Below, piece by piece: positions 1 through 5,386 of a DNA stretch of 6,960 nt (its first letter is position 1; each line of letters starts with the position of its first letter). The stretch spans positions 1 through 6,960 of the forward strand of contig JAGWRJ010000417.1 in NCBI GenBank assembly GCA_028869725.1. Direction: 5' to 3'. The stretch comes from Alphaproteobacteria bacterium. Its GTDB lineage: Bacteria > Pseudomonadota > Alphaproteobacteria > Micropepsales > Micropepsaceae. The notes under the pieces are model-generated. The model was not told the origin of the DNA. It worked only from the letters and a program-made list of their open reading frames with translations, and did not search any database. Made by a program: the position numbers and the translations under genes.

Positions 1-612
1 ACCGAAATGGTGCTGGCACCGGAAGTCTATAAGAAGATCGTCGGCATGCAGATGCTGGTCGAAGGTCTTGCGATGGGCGCCTTCGCGACGCTCTATCAGA
101 AAGCGCATGACCCGCTGCTGCGCAAGCTGTGCCAGCTGGTCATGACCGATGAGGCGTTCCACCACAAATTCGGCAAGATCTGGGCCGATCGCACCATTCC
201 CAAGCTGTCCGAAGAAGAGCATGCCAGGGTTGAAGACTGGGCAGCGCAGTGCTTCCAGACGCTGCTCTTCAATCTCGTTAATCCGTTGCAGATGCATCAT
301 GTCTATCGGGCCGTCGGCATCGATCCGCAGGAAGCCATGAATGCGATCCAGGAAGCATTCGGTGACGATTCACGTCGTGAGCAGATGAAGGAATCAGCCA
401 ATATTTTCCGGGTGCTGATCAAAACTCTGCTCAACGCCGGCATCATCACGGACCGCACCAAGGCCTTCTATGGAATGTATGTCGATATGGATGAGCTCAA
501 AGCGGAAGGTGATCGCATGGTCGGCGACGAGATTGCCGAAGAGGGGATCAAGTTCCTGCAGACCATCAACTTCACCGGCGACAAGGGCAAAGCGCTCCTC
601 GCCGCCGAATAA
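1..612 (+). CDS. Ferritin-like di-iron domain protein, C-terminal part (5' end outside the window)
   Basis: This is the C-terminal portion of an alpha-helical protein of the ferritin-like / R2-like di-iron type. The frame is open from base 1 and the first ATG at 7 has no Shine-Dalgarno site in view, so the gene almost certainly begins upstream. Counting from that ATG, a helix carries E19 (in VEGLAMGAF) and, about 30 residues on, E49-x-x-H52 (in DEAFHH). This is the glutamate followed by ExxH spacing of the second half of a four-helix di-iron site. The matching first-half E and ExxH would lie upstream, unseen. The remaining ~140 residues are mostly helical and charged, with no signal peptide or membrane segment. 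The substrate cannot be told: members of this fold include oxygenases, hydroxylases and iron-storage proteins. A strong terminator follows 22 bases after the stop, so it is probably the last gene of its transcript. The fold assignment is fairly secure; the function is unknown. Confidence 0.72.
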   Translation, partial: TEMVLAPEVYKKIVGMQMLVEGLAMGAFATLYQKAHDPLLRKLCQLVMTDEAFHHKFGKIWADRTIPKLSEEEHARVEDWAAQCFQTLLFNLVNPLQMHHVYRAVGIDPQEAMNAIQEAFGDDSRREQMKESANIFRVLIKTLLNAGIITDRTKAFYGMYVDMDELKAEGDRMVGDEIAEEGIKFLQTINFTGDKGKALLAAE

Positions 613-634
613 TTCCTCGGACCGTAACTGCATG

Positions 635-661
635 GAGCCCGGCGCCTGCGCCGGGCTCTTT
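635..661 (+). terminator. Rho-independent terminator after the ferritin-like gene
   Basis: A perfect 11-bp GC-rich inverted repeat, GAGCCCGGCGC (635-645) with GCGCCGGGCTC (648-658), is separated by only CT. In RNA the inner pair would open to give a 10-bp stem with a 4-base loop. It is followed by TTT (659-661) and a T-rich stretch. It lies 22 bases after the stop at 612 and insulates the DNA-damage operon from upstream transcription. Confidence 0.8.
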
Positions 662-844
662 CATTTGGGCGAGAGCGAACGATCCTGGGCCGATGACGTC
701 GTCCCTGACCCAGAATTTGTGCGCGTGATTTCGGCACTGTCGGGCGAACGCGGCTCCAATACCAGACCTCGCGATAAGGCGTTGGGCGCCACATAGGGCG
801 TACTCTGGGATTGTCCGATAGGTCCGGAGGATGCGCTCCCGCAG

Positions 845-873
845 TTGATCTTGAGTTCCTGAAATGTTCTAGT
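845..873 (+). promoter_or_regulatory. Sigma-70-like promoter of the mmcB operon
   Basis: TTGATC (845-850; 4 of 6 to TTGACA) and TCTAGT (868-873; 4 of 6 to TATAAT) are separated by exactly 17 bases. Initiation about 7 bases after the -10 would fall at or next to base 880, the A of the proposed mmcB ATG, predicting a leaderless or nearly leaderless mRNA. The LexA operator at 855-869 covers the spacer and the start of the -10, the expected position for repression. The match to consensus is modest; its position relative to the operator makes it credible. Confidence 0.5.
855..869 (+). promoter_or_regulatory. LexA operator (alphaproteobacterial SOS box, GTTC-N7-GTTC)
   Basis: GTTC (855-858), seven bases (CTGAAAT), then GTTC (866-869) form a perfect match to the direct-repeat SOS box of alphaproteobacteria. 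It ends 10 bases before the mmcB ATG at 880 and overlaps the predicted promoter. Its location in front of an mmcB gene, a family reported to be SOS-controlled in Caulobacter, makes a chance match unlikely. LexA bound here would block RNA polymerase until DNA damage triggers RecA-stimulated LexA self-cleavage. Confidence 0.85.
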
Positions 874-879
874 GACGTC

Positions 880-1335
880 ATGACCCCTCATACGGCAGCT
901 GACGTGGCGCGTGGCGTCTTTCGTCTTCTCCTGCAGGAAGGCTTTTCGCCCCTGCTCGAGTTCAGTCTGGCTAACGGCCGGCGCCTCGACGTGGCAGCGC
1001 TCGGGGCCGACGGGACCATGTTGGGCGTGGAGATCAAGGTCGCTACTGCCGATCTCAAGGCCGACTGCAAATGGCCCGAGTATCTCGATTTCTGCGAACT
1101 CTTCTACTTTGCGATCCCGCCGGAATTTCCGGAAGAGCTGGTGCCGCAGACAACCGGCCTCATCATCGCCGACCGGTACGGCGGAGCCATCATTCGTCCC
1201 TCACCGCGGACCTCACTGCATGCCAGCCGTCGCAAGGCCGTCACCTTGCGCTTTGGCCGGGTCGCGGCCGAACGCCTGGCACAGGTAGGCCAGCTTAGCC
1301 CGCAGCCCTGCGGGCAGCTTGAGGAGGAGGTCTGA
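880..1335 (+). CDS. mmcB: MmcB-family DNA repair protein, putative PD-(D/E)XK nuclease
   Basis: This 151-residue protein resembles MmcB (the former DUF1052 family), a putative nuclease reported from Caulobacter as SOS-regulated and needed for mitomycin C tolerance. The visible PD-(D/E)XK-like core is E27 in helix 1, D37 in RRLDV, and E51-I-K53 in GVEIKVATADLK, followed by a conserved-looking W65-P-E-Y68 segment. No signal peptide or membrane segment is seen, so it should act in the cytoplasm on DNA. I chose the ATG at 880 over a TTG at 811. The SOS box and promoter lie between the two, the 811 extension looks non-coding, and 151 residues fits the family. No Shine-Dalgarno site precedes 880, which fits a leaderless transcript. 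The stop overlaps the next start as TGATG, so the two genes are co-transcribed and probably translationally coupled. The family is clear; nuclease activity is inferred from the motif only. Confidence 0.88.
   Translation: MTPHTAADVARGVFRLLLQEGFSPLLEFSLANGRRLDVAALGADGTMLGVEIKVATADLKADCKWPEYLDFCELFYFAIPPEFPEELVPQTTGLIIADRYGGAIIRPSPRTSLHASRRKAVTLRFGRVAAERLAQVGQLSPQPCGQLEEEV
1321..1330 (+). promoter_or_regulatory. Strong ribosome binding site of the MmcQ-like gene, inside the end of mmcB
   Basis: GAGGAGGAGG, a repeated near-perfect Shine-Dalgarno match, lies 4 bases before the ATG at 1335. It also encodes the final E-E-E of MmcB. It fixes the downstream start and contrasts with the absence of any such site at mmcB. 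Confidence 0.75.
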
Positions 1336-1763
1336 TGCCGGTCACCAAGACGAAGGCGCGGGAGCTTGCCCTAAGCTTTCCAGGGACGCTGGAGAAGCCG
1401 TCCTACGGCAAGCCTGCCGTCTTCGTGGCCAGTAAATTCTTCATCCGGATTCGAGCGGAGGACGGCGCAATGGTCCTACCGGTCGAAGCCATGGAGCAGC
1501 GCGACATGCTCCTGGAACTCGATCCGAAGACCTATTTCATCACGGATCATTACCGCAGCTATCCCTGCATTCTCGTACGCCTGAGCCAAATCAGTGCCGG
1601 GGAGTTGAAGGTCATGCTCGAGCGCCGCTGGCAAAGAATTGCGCCCAAGTCGCTGTTACGCCTCAGTCTGGCCGCCAGCAACACCACCAGTGCAACGGAC
1701 GCGGGACTGGCAGCGACGGCCAGACCAGCCCGCCGGGCCAGAAAGACGCACAGAGATTCCTAG
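1335..1763 (+). CDS. MmcQ/YjbR family protein
   Basis: This 142-residue protein belongs to the MmcQ/YjbR family, small cytoplasmic proteins with a CyaY-like, putatively DNA-binding fold and no settled biochemical role. The conserved core spans about residues 12-108. It includes SFPGTLEKPSYGKPAVF (14-30), a short beta-rich stretch (35-50), the family signature TDHYRSYPCILVRL (70-83), and a final helix ending in W99-Q-R-I-A-P-K105. The last ~30 residues leave the domain and are rich in Ala, Ser, Thr and Arg (RPARRARK), which suggests a disordered basic tail. The ATG at 1335 overlaps the mmcB stop by one base and has a strong ribosome binding site at 1321-1330. The gene therefore shares the SOS-controlled transcript and is likely made together with MmcB. 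Other YjbR relatives occur outside SOS operons, so a repair role rests on context. No clear terminator follows. Confidence 0.85.
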   Translation: MPVTKTKARELALSFPGTLEKPSYGKPAVFVASKFFIRIRAEDGAMVLPVEAMEQRDMLLELDPKTYFITDHYRSYPCILVRLSQISAGELKVMLERRWQRIAPKSLLRLSLAASNTTSATDAGLAATARPARRARKTHRDS

Positions 1764-1826
1764 GCAGCCACCTGCGACCGTTGGCTCCGGATCTGTGTTT
1801 TAGCGCCCGTTTTGGGCCGCAGTCGC

Positions 1827-1855
1827 CTTGCAGCCCTCTGATCGCCCACCTATAT
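1827..1855 (+). promoter_or_regulatory. RpoH (sigma-32) heat-shock promoter of dnaK, with overlapping sigma-70-like elements
   Basis: CTTG (1827-1830), an 18-base spacer, and CCTATAT (1849-1855) match the alphaproteobacterial RpoH consensus CTTG-N17/18-CYTATNT at every defined position. Shifted slightly, TTGCAG (1828-1833), 17 bases, and TATATA (1851-1856) would serve a housekeeping sigma factor. One site could therefore give both basal and heat-induced transcription. Initiation near 1862 would give an untranslated leader of about 120 bases before dnaK. No CIRCE operator (HrcA site) is visible. Confidence 0.78.
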
Positions 1856-1968
1856 ACCCGCCAGAGTGTGGCGATGCGGGTCGTACGCGACGGCCTCAAA
1901 TCGTCAGCGAAATCAAGGGGACGGGCAAGGGGCGCTCGAACAGAGGCCCGACAACCGTCCGCCAAAAG

Positions 1969-1975
1969 AAAGGAA
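1969..1975 (+). promoter_or_regulatory. Ribosome binding site of dnaK, deciding its start
   Basis: AAAGGAA with its GGA core 7 bases before the ATG at 1982 sets the dnaK start. The frame stays open upstream to 1781, but that extension crosses the RpoH promoter and adds nothing DnaK-like, so it is untranslated. Confidence 0.75.
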
Positions 1976-1981
1976 TTTCAC

Positions 1982-3889
1982 ATGGCGAAGGTCATCGGCA
2001 TCGACCTCGGCACCACCAATTCGTGTGTGGCCGTGATGGAGGGCTCAAGCCCCAAGGTTATCGAGAATTCAGAAGGCGGACGGACGACACCGTCCATTGT
2101 CGCCTTCACCCAGGACGGGGAACGCCTCGTTGGGCAGGCCGCCAAACGGCAGGCCGTCACCAATCCCGAGCACACTTATTTTGCCATCAAGCGTCTGATT
2201 GGCCGCCGGTTTGATGACCCGATGACCCAAAAGGACATCGGCATGGTGCCCTACAAGATCGTCAAGGCGGATAACGGAGATGCTTGGGTTGGTGGGCGCG
2301 ACAATCGTCGCTTTGCCCCGTCGGAGATCTCGGGCTTCATTCTCCAGAAGATGAAGGAAACCGCCGAGGCCCATCTCGGCGAAAAGATCAACCAGGCGGT
2401 GATCACCGTCCCGGCTTACTTCAATGATGCCCAGCGCCAGGCGACCAAGGACGCCGGTAAGATCGCAGGACTCGAGGTTCTGCGCATCATCAACGAGCCT
2501 ACGGCTGCAGCTCTTGCTTATGGTCTCGACAAGAAATCGAACGGCACGATTGCGGTTTACGATTTGGGCGGTGGTACATTCGATATTTCCGTGCTCGAGA
2601 TCGGTGATGGTGTGTTTGAGGTCAAGTCGACCAATGGCGACACCTTCCTCGGTGGTGAAGACTTTGACATGCGGCTGGTCAACTACCTGGCCGATGAATT
2701 CAAGAAGGAGCAGGGCATCGATCTGCGCCAGGACCGTCTGGCCCTGCAGCGGCTCAAGGAAGCGGCTGAAAAGGCCAAGATCGAACTGTCCTCGTCGACC
2801 CAGACGGAAGTCAATCTGCCCTTCATCACGGCCGACGCAGCCGGGCCAAAACATCTGACGATGAAGATCACCCGGGCCAAGCTTGAAGCTCTGGTTGATG
2901 ATCTCATCCAGCGCACGATCGGACCGGTGAAGCAGGCGCTCAAGGATGCAGGCGTCAGTGCCAGCCAGATCGACGAGGTGATCCTCGTTGGTGGCATGAC
3001 GCGCATGCCCAAGGTCCAGGATGTCGTCAAGCAGCTGTTCGGCAAGGAACCGCATAAGGGCGTCAATCCCGATGAAGTCGTCGCGGTCGGCGCAGCCATT
3101 CAGGCGGGCGTGCTGCAGGGTGAGGTGAAGGACGTCTTGCTGCTTGACGTGACACCGTTGTCGCTGGGCATCGAGACGCTCGGTGGCGTGTTTACCCGGT
3201 TGATCGATCGCAACACCACGATCCCGACCAAGAAGAGCCAGGTATTCTCGACGGCAGAAGACAATCAGACGGCGGTCACCATTCGCGTCTTCCAGGGCGA
3301 ACGTGAAATGGCTGCGGACAACAAGCTGCTCGGTCAGTTTGATTTGATGGGCATTCCGCCGGCACCGCGCGGAATTCCGCAGATCGAGGTTACCTTCGAC
3401 ATCGACGCCAATGGCATTGTCAGCGTGACTGCTAAGGACAAGGCCACCAACAAGGAGCAGCAGATCCGCATCCAGGCAAGTGGCGGTCTGTCCGATGCCG
3501 ACATCGAGAAGATGGTCAAGGACGCCGAAGCCCATGCGGCCGAGGACAAAAAGCGCAAGGAGGCGGTGGAAGCCAAGAACCACGCCGAGGCGCTGGTGCA
3601 CTCGACCGAAAAGGCGCTCAGCGAGCACGGCGACAAGATTGGCGCAGATGATCGTACCGCGATCGAGACGGCGCTTGCCAACCTCAAGGAAGCAGTCAAG
3701 GGCAACGATGCGGACGATATCCATGCCAAGACTCAGAGCCTGGCGCAAGCCTCGATGAAGCTTGGCGAAGCCATGTACAAGGCTCAGGCTGGCGCTGAAG
3801 CCGCCGAAGGAGCTGAAGCTGGCAAGCCGGACGAAAATGTGGTCGACGCTGAATTTTCGGAAGTTGACGACAGCAAGAAGAATAGCTGA
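1982..3889 (+). CDS. dnaK: Molecular chaperone DnaK (Hsp70)
   Basis: DnaK is the cytoplasmic Hsp70: it binds exposed hydrophobic segments of unfolded proteins in cycles driven by ATP hydrolysis, with DnaJ and GrpE as partners. The product is 635 residues, the usual bacterial length. The N-terminal ATPase domain (about 1-383) opens with the phosphate-binding loop IGIDLGTTNS (5-14) and carries the second phosphate motif DLGGGTFD from D194. T199 falls at the position of the E. coli autophosphorylation threonine. The interdomain linker DVLLLDVTPL is at 384-393, followed by the beta substrate-binding domain and a charged helical lid from about residue 500. The tail ends in VVDAEFSEVDD..., close to the conserved DnaK terminus. 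The start at 1982 is fixed by the ribosome binding site and by the canonical MAKVIGIDLG beginning. It is driven by an RpoH-type promoter and followed 109 bases later by dnaJ. No defect is seen. Confidence 0.99.
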   Translation: MAKVIGIDLGTTNSCVAVMEGSSPKVIENSEGGRTTPSIVAFTQDGERLVGQAAKRQAVTNPEHTYFAIKRLIGRRFDDPMTQKDIGMVPYKIVKADNGDAWVGGRDNRRFAPSEISGFILQKMKETAEAHLGEKINQAVITVPAYFNDAQRQATKDAGKIAGLEVLRIINEPTAAALAYGLDKKSNGTIAVYDLGGGTFDISVLEIGDGVFEVKSTNGDTFLGGEDFDMRLVNYLADEFKKEQGIDLRQDRLALQRLKEAAEKAKIELSSSTQTEVNLPFITADAAGPKHLTMKITRAKLEALVDDLIQRTIGPVKQALKDAGVSASQIDEVILVGGMTRMPKVQDVVKQLFGKEPHKGVNPDEVVAVGAAIQAGVLQGEVKDVLLLDVTPLSLGIETLGGVFTRLIDRNTTIPTKKSQVFSTAEDNQTAVTIRVFQGEREMAADNKLLGQFDLMGIPPAPRGIPQIEVTFDIDANGIVSVTAKDKATNKEQQIRIQASGGLSDADIEKMVKDAEAHAAEDKKRKEAVEAKNHAEALVHSTEKALSEHGDKIGADDRTAIETALANLKEAVKGNDADDIHAKTQSLAQASMKLGEAMYKAQAGAEAAEGAEAGKPDENVVDAEFSEVDDSKKNS

Positions 3890-3895
3890 ACCTCG

Positions 3896-3971
3896 GCGTA
3901 ACGGGGGCGGTGAAGTGAAGTCCTAGCGTGACGGGCGCCCCCGCATTCCGTAAAACGGAATGACGGGGGCA
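3896..3971 (+). repeat. Three imperfect repeats with alternative hairpins between dnaK and dnaJ
   Basis: A unit of the form G-x-x-T-(A/G)-ACGGG-(G/C)-GC occurs three times: 3896-3909 (GCGTAACGGGGGCG), 3926-3937 (GCGTGACGGGCG) and 3958-3971 (GAATGACGGGGGCA). The C-rich segment CGCCCCCG (3936-3943) can pair perfectly with CGGGGGCG of the first unit (3902-3909, 8 bp, 26-base loop). It can also pair with CGGGGGC of the third unit (3964-3970), but not with both at once. This makes two mutually exclusive RNA structures possible in the dnaK-dnaJ mRNA. Confidence 0.6.
3937..3970 (+). other. Stable hairpin between dnaK and dnaJ, without a T tract
   Basis: GCCCCCG-CATTCCG (3937-3950), loop TAAAA (3951-3955), CGGAATG (3956-3962), a single bulged A (3963) and CGGGGGC (3964-3970) form a 14-bp stem. 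It is followed by ATCCATTTG rather than a run of T, so it is unlikely to be an efficient intrinsic terminator. A partial terminator, RNA processing site or 3' stabiliser that makes dnaK mRNA exceed dnaJ mRNA is more plausible. It ends 28 bases before the dnaJ ATG. Confidence 0.7.
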
Positions 3972-3998
3972 TCCATTTGAACGGGCCAGACATCTTAG

Positions 3999-5129
3999 AT
4001 GAGCAAGCGCTGCTATTATGAAATCCTGGGTGTCGAGCGCGGCGCATCCGTTGAGGTGATCAAGGGCGCGTACCGCAAGCTCGCAAAGGAACTGCATCCG
4101 GATCGCAATCCCGGAAACCCTGAAGCCGAGCAGCAGTTTAAGCAGATCAACGAAGCCTACGACATACTCAAGGACGAGCAGAAGCGCGCGGCCTATGACC
4201 GTTACGGTCATGCCGCCTTCGAGAACGGCCAAGGTGGGCGTGGCGGTGCCGGCTTCAGCGATTTCGCATCTTCCTTCAGCGACATTTTTGACGATCTGTT
4301 CGGTGATTTCACCGGGGGGCGGCGTGCGCGGCGGCAAAATCGCGGCGCGGATCTGCGCTATAACCTCGAGATCCGTCTTGAGGATGCCTTCAACGGATAT
4401 CGTGCCGAAATTACGGTTCCGGCTGCAGTGGCCTGCGAGGCCTGCAGCGGTAGTGGTGCGGAGGCCGGCCATGCGCCCGAGCAATGCCCAAGCTGTTCGG
4501 GAACCGGGCGGGTGCGTGCCCAGCAGGGTTTCTTTACGATTGAACGCACCTGTCCGACCTGCCGCGGCAATGGCCGCGTCATCCGCCGGCCCTGCAAGGT
4601 TTGCCATGGCATGGGGCATATGCAGAAAGAGCGTACCCTTGCCGTCGATATTCCGGCGGGGGTTGAGGAAGGCACGCGCATCCGGCTTGCCGGAGAAGGG
4701 CAGGCTGGACTGAACGGTGGCCCGCCCGGCGACCTCTATATCTTCGTGGCGCTGAGCGCCCATCCCATCTTCCAGCGCGATGGACATGATCTTTATTGCC
4801 GCTGCCCGGTCTCGATCGTGACAGCGGCATTGGGTGGCACAATTGAGGTACCGACGCTCGGAGGCGAGCGTCTCAGCGTGAAGGTTCCCGAAGGCACGCA
4901 GTCCGGGCGCCAGATCAAGCTGAGAGGCAAAGGCATGCCGGTGCTGCGCGGCGGCGGGCTTGCCGGCGATCTTTACGTCGAAATCATGGTGGAAACGCCT
5001 GTCAAGCTGTCCAAGCGCCAAAAGGAATTGCTGCGCGCCTTCGAACAGGACTGCAGCCCTGAGAGCCAGCCGGAATCTGAAGGCTTCTTTGCCAGGGTGA
5101 AGGATTTTCTGGGCAGCAGCACCCAGTAG
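3999..5129 (+). CDS. dnaJ: Co-chaperone DnaJ (Hsp40, type I)
   Basis: DnaJ binds unfolded proteins, passes them to DnaK and stimulates DnaK's ATPase. The 376-residue product has the full type I layout. The J domain (about 6-70) carries the essential H33-P34-D35. A Gly/Phe-rich region (about 75-108) contains an F-S-D-I-F motif (DIF at 95-97). The zinc domain has four CxxCxGxG repeats starting at C146, C163, C185 and C199, giving two zinc sites. Two beta-sandwich client-binding domains and the dimerising C-terminus follow, ending in GFFARVKDFLG. All eight zinc cysteines are present. The start at 3999 fits the family beginning, with C5 where many DnaJ proteins have Asp (KRCYYE rather than KRDYYE). 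No good Shine-Dalgarno site precedes it, so translation may be weaker than for dnaK. It probably shares the dnaK heat-shock transcript, reading through the intervening hairpin; I see no separate convincing promoter. Confidence 0.98.
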   Translation: MSKRCYYEILGVERGASVEVIKGAYRKLAKELHPDRNPGNPEAEQQFKQINEAYDILKDEQKRAAYDRYGHAAFENGQGGRGGAGFSDFASSFSDIFDDLFGDFTGGRRARRQNRGADLRYNLEIRLEDAFNGYRAEITVPAAVACEACSGSGAEAGHAPEQCPSCSGTGRVRAQQGFFTIERTCPTCRGNGRVIRRPCKVCHGMGHMQKERTLAVDIPAGVEEGTRIRLAGEGQAGLNGGPPGDLYIFVALSAHPIFQRDGHDLYCRCPVSIVTAALGGTIEVPTLGGERLSVKVPEGTQSGRQIKLRGKGMPVLRGGGLAGDLYVEIMVETPVKLSKRQKELLRAFEQDCSPESQPESEGFFARVKDFLGSSTQ

Positions 5130-5166
5130 GAATTTGCGACACGCTGCGATCCGCGTTCCAGGCAGT

Positions 5167-5210
5167 GCGAGGGCTTGGTCGAGGCTTGCGGTCGTGATAC
5201 TAAGCCCCGC
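5167..5210 (+). terminator. Weak candidate hairpin after dnaJ
   Basis: GCG-A-GGGCTT (5167-5176) can pair with AAGCCC-CGC (5202-5210), giving 9 bp with one bulged A and a loop of 25 bases, 38 bases after the dnaJ stop. The large loop and the absence of more than three Ts afterwards make it a poor intrinsic terminator. It is the only candidate I find between dnaJ and the methyltransferase. Confidence 0.25.
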
Positions 5211-5272
5211 GGTTTGAACAGCCTTGCAGTGGTCAGGCGGTATCGGGTCGGACAGCTCTGCCGGTCACGCCT

Positions 5273-5302
5273 CGCAATGTACGATTGGTACGTACGATTG
5301 CG
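5273..5302. repeat. 30-base imperfect palindrome with an internal direct repeat, upstream of the methyltransferase
   Basis: CGCAAT (5273-5278) and ATTGCG (5297-5302) are perfect inverted arms. Inside them GTACG (5279-5283) pairs with CGTAC (5291-5295), leaving one bulged G (5296) and a 7-base centre ATTGGTA. The same stretch holds a direct repeat of GTACGATTG at 5279-5287 and 5292-5300, 13 bases apart. It lies in the 257-base spacer between dnaJ and the methyltransferase, 84 bases before the proposed ATG. It could be an operator for a dimeric regulator or an RNA hairpin. No known regulator is recognised, and no convincing promoter is seen in this spacer. Confidence 0.5.
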
Positions 5303-5369
5303 GCCGTTTGCGCGCTCCTGCCGCGACGCGGTGTGCTGTGGCAAAGCCAGCGGTGATCGATCATGGCGA

Positions 5370-5375
5370 AAGGAG
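5370..5375 (+). promoter_or_regulatory. Ribosome binding site deciding the methyltransferase start
   Basis: AAAGGA, extending as AAAGGAGAG, lies 11 bases before the in-frame ATG at 5387. The earlier in-frame ATG at 5363 sits upstream of this site and has no purine-rich site of its own. Translation therefore more likely starts at 5387, although the spacing is at the long end. Confidence 0.6.
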
Positions 5376-5386
5376 AGCTTCTAGAC

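Noticed and set aside
662..844. A possible tRNA or tRNA remnant, suggested by a frame reading GERGSNTRPRD, a pattern often seen antisense to tRNA genes
   Set aside because: No acceptor stem, anticodon arm or GTTCRA T-loop could be assembled on either strand. I see no gene or recognisable element in this stretch.
811..879. A TTG start at 811 for mmcB, adding 23 residues
   Set aside because: The added stretch contains the promoter and the LexA box and looks non-coding. The ATG at 880 gives the usual family length.
1781..1981. An in-frame N-terminal extension of dnaK of 67 codons
   Set aside because: It crosses the RpoH promoter and the leader, has no Hsp70 similarity, and the canonical start at 1982 has its own ribosome binding site.
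1862..1981. An RNA thermometer or CIRCE operator in the dnaK leader
   Set aside because: No TTAGCACTC-type inverted repeat is present. The only structure at the ribosome binding site is GAAA-GGAA-TTTC (1968-1979), a 4-bp stem too weak to hide it.
2069..3748. A 559-codon open frame on the strand opposite dnaK
   Set aside because: It is a by-product of codon bias in a GC-rich, strongly conserved gene. The translated product has no recognisable domain and dnaK itself is intact.
3696..5021. A 441-codon open frame on the strand opposite dnaJ
   Set aside because: Same reason: it mirrors dnaJ codons, has no recognisable domain, and no ribosome binding site supports it.
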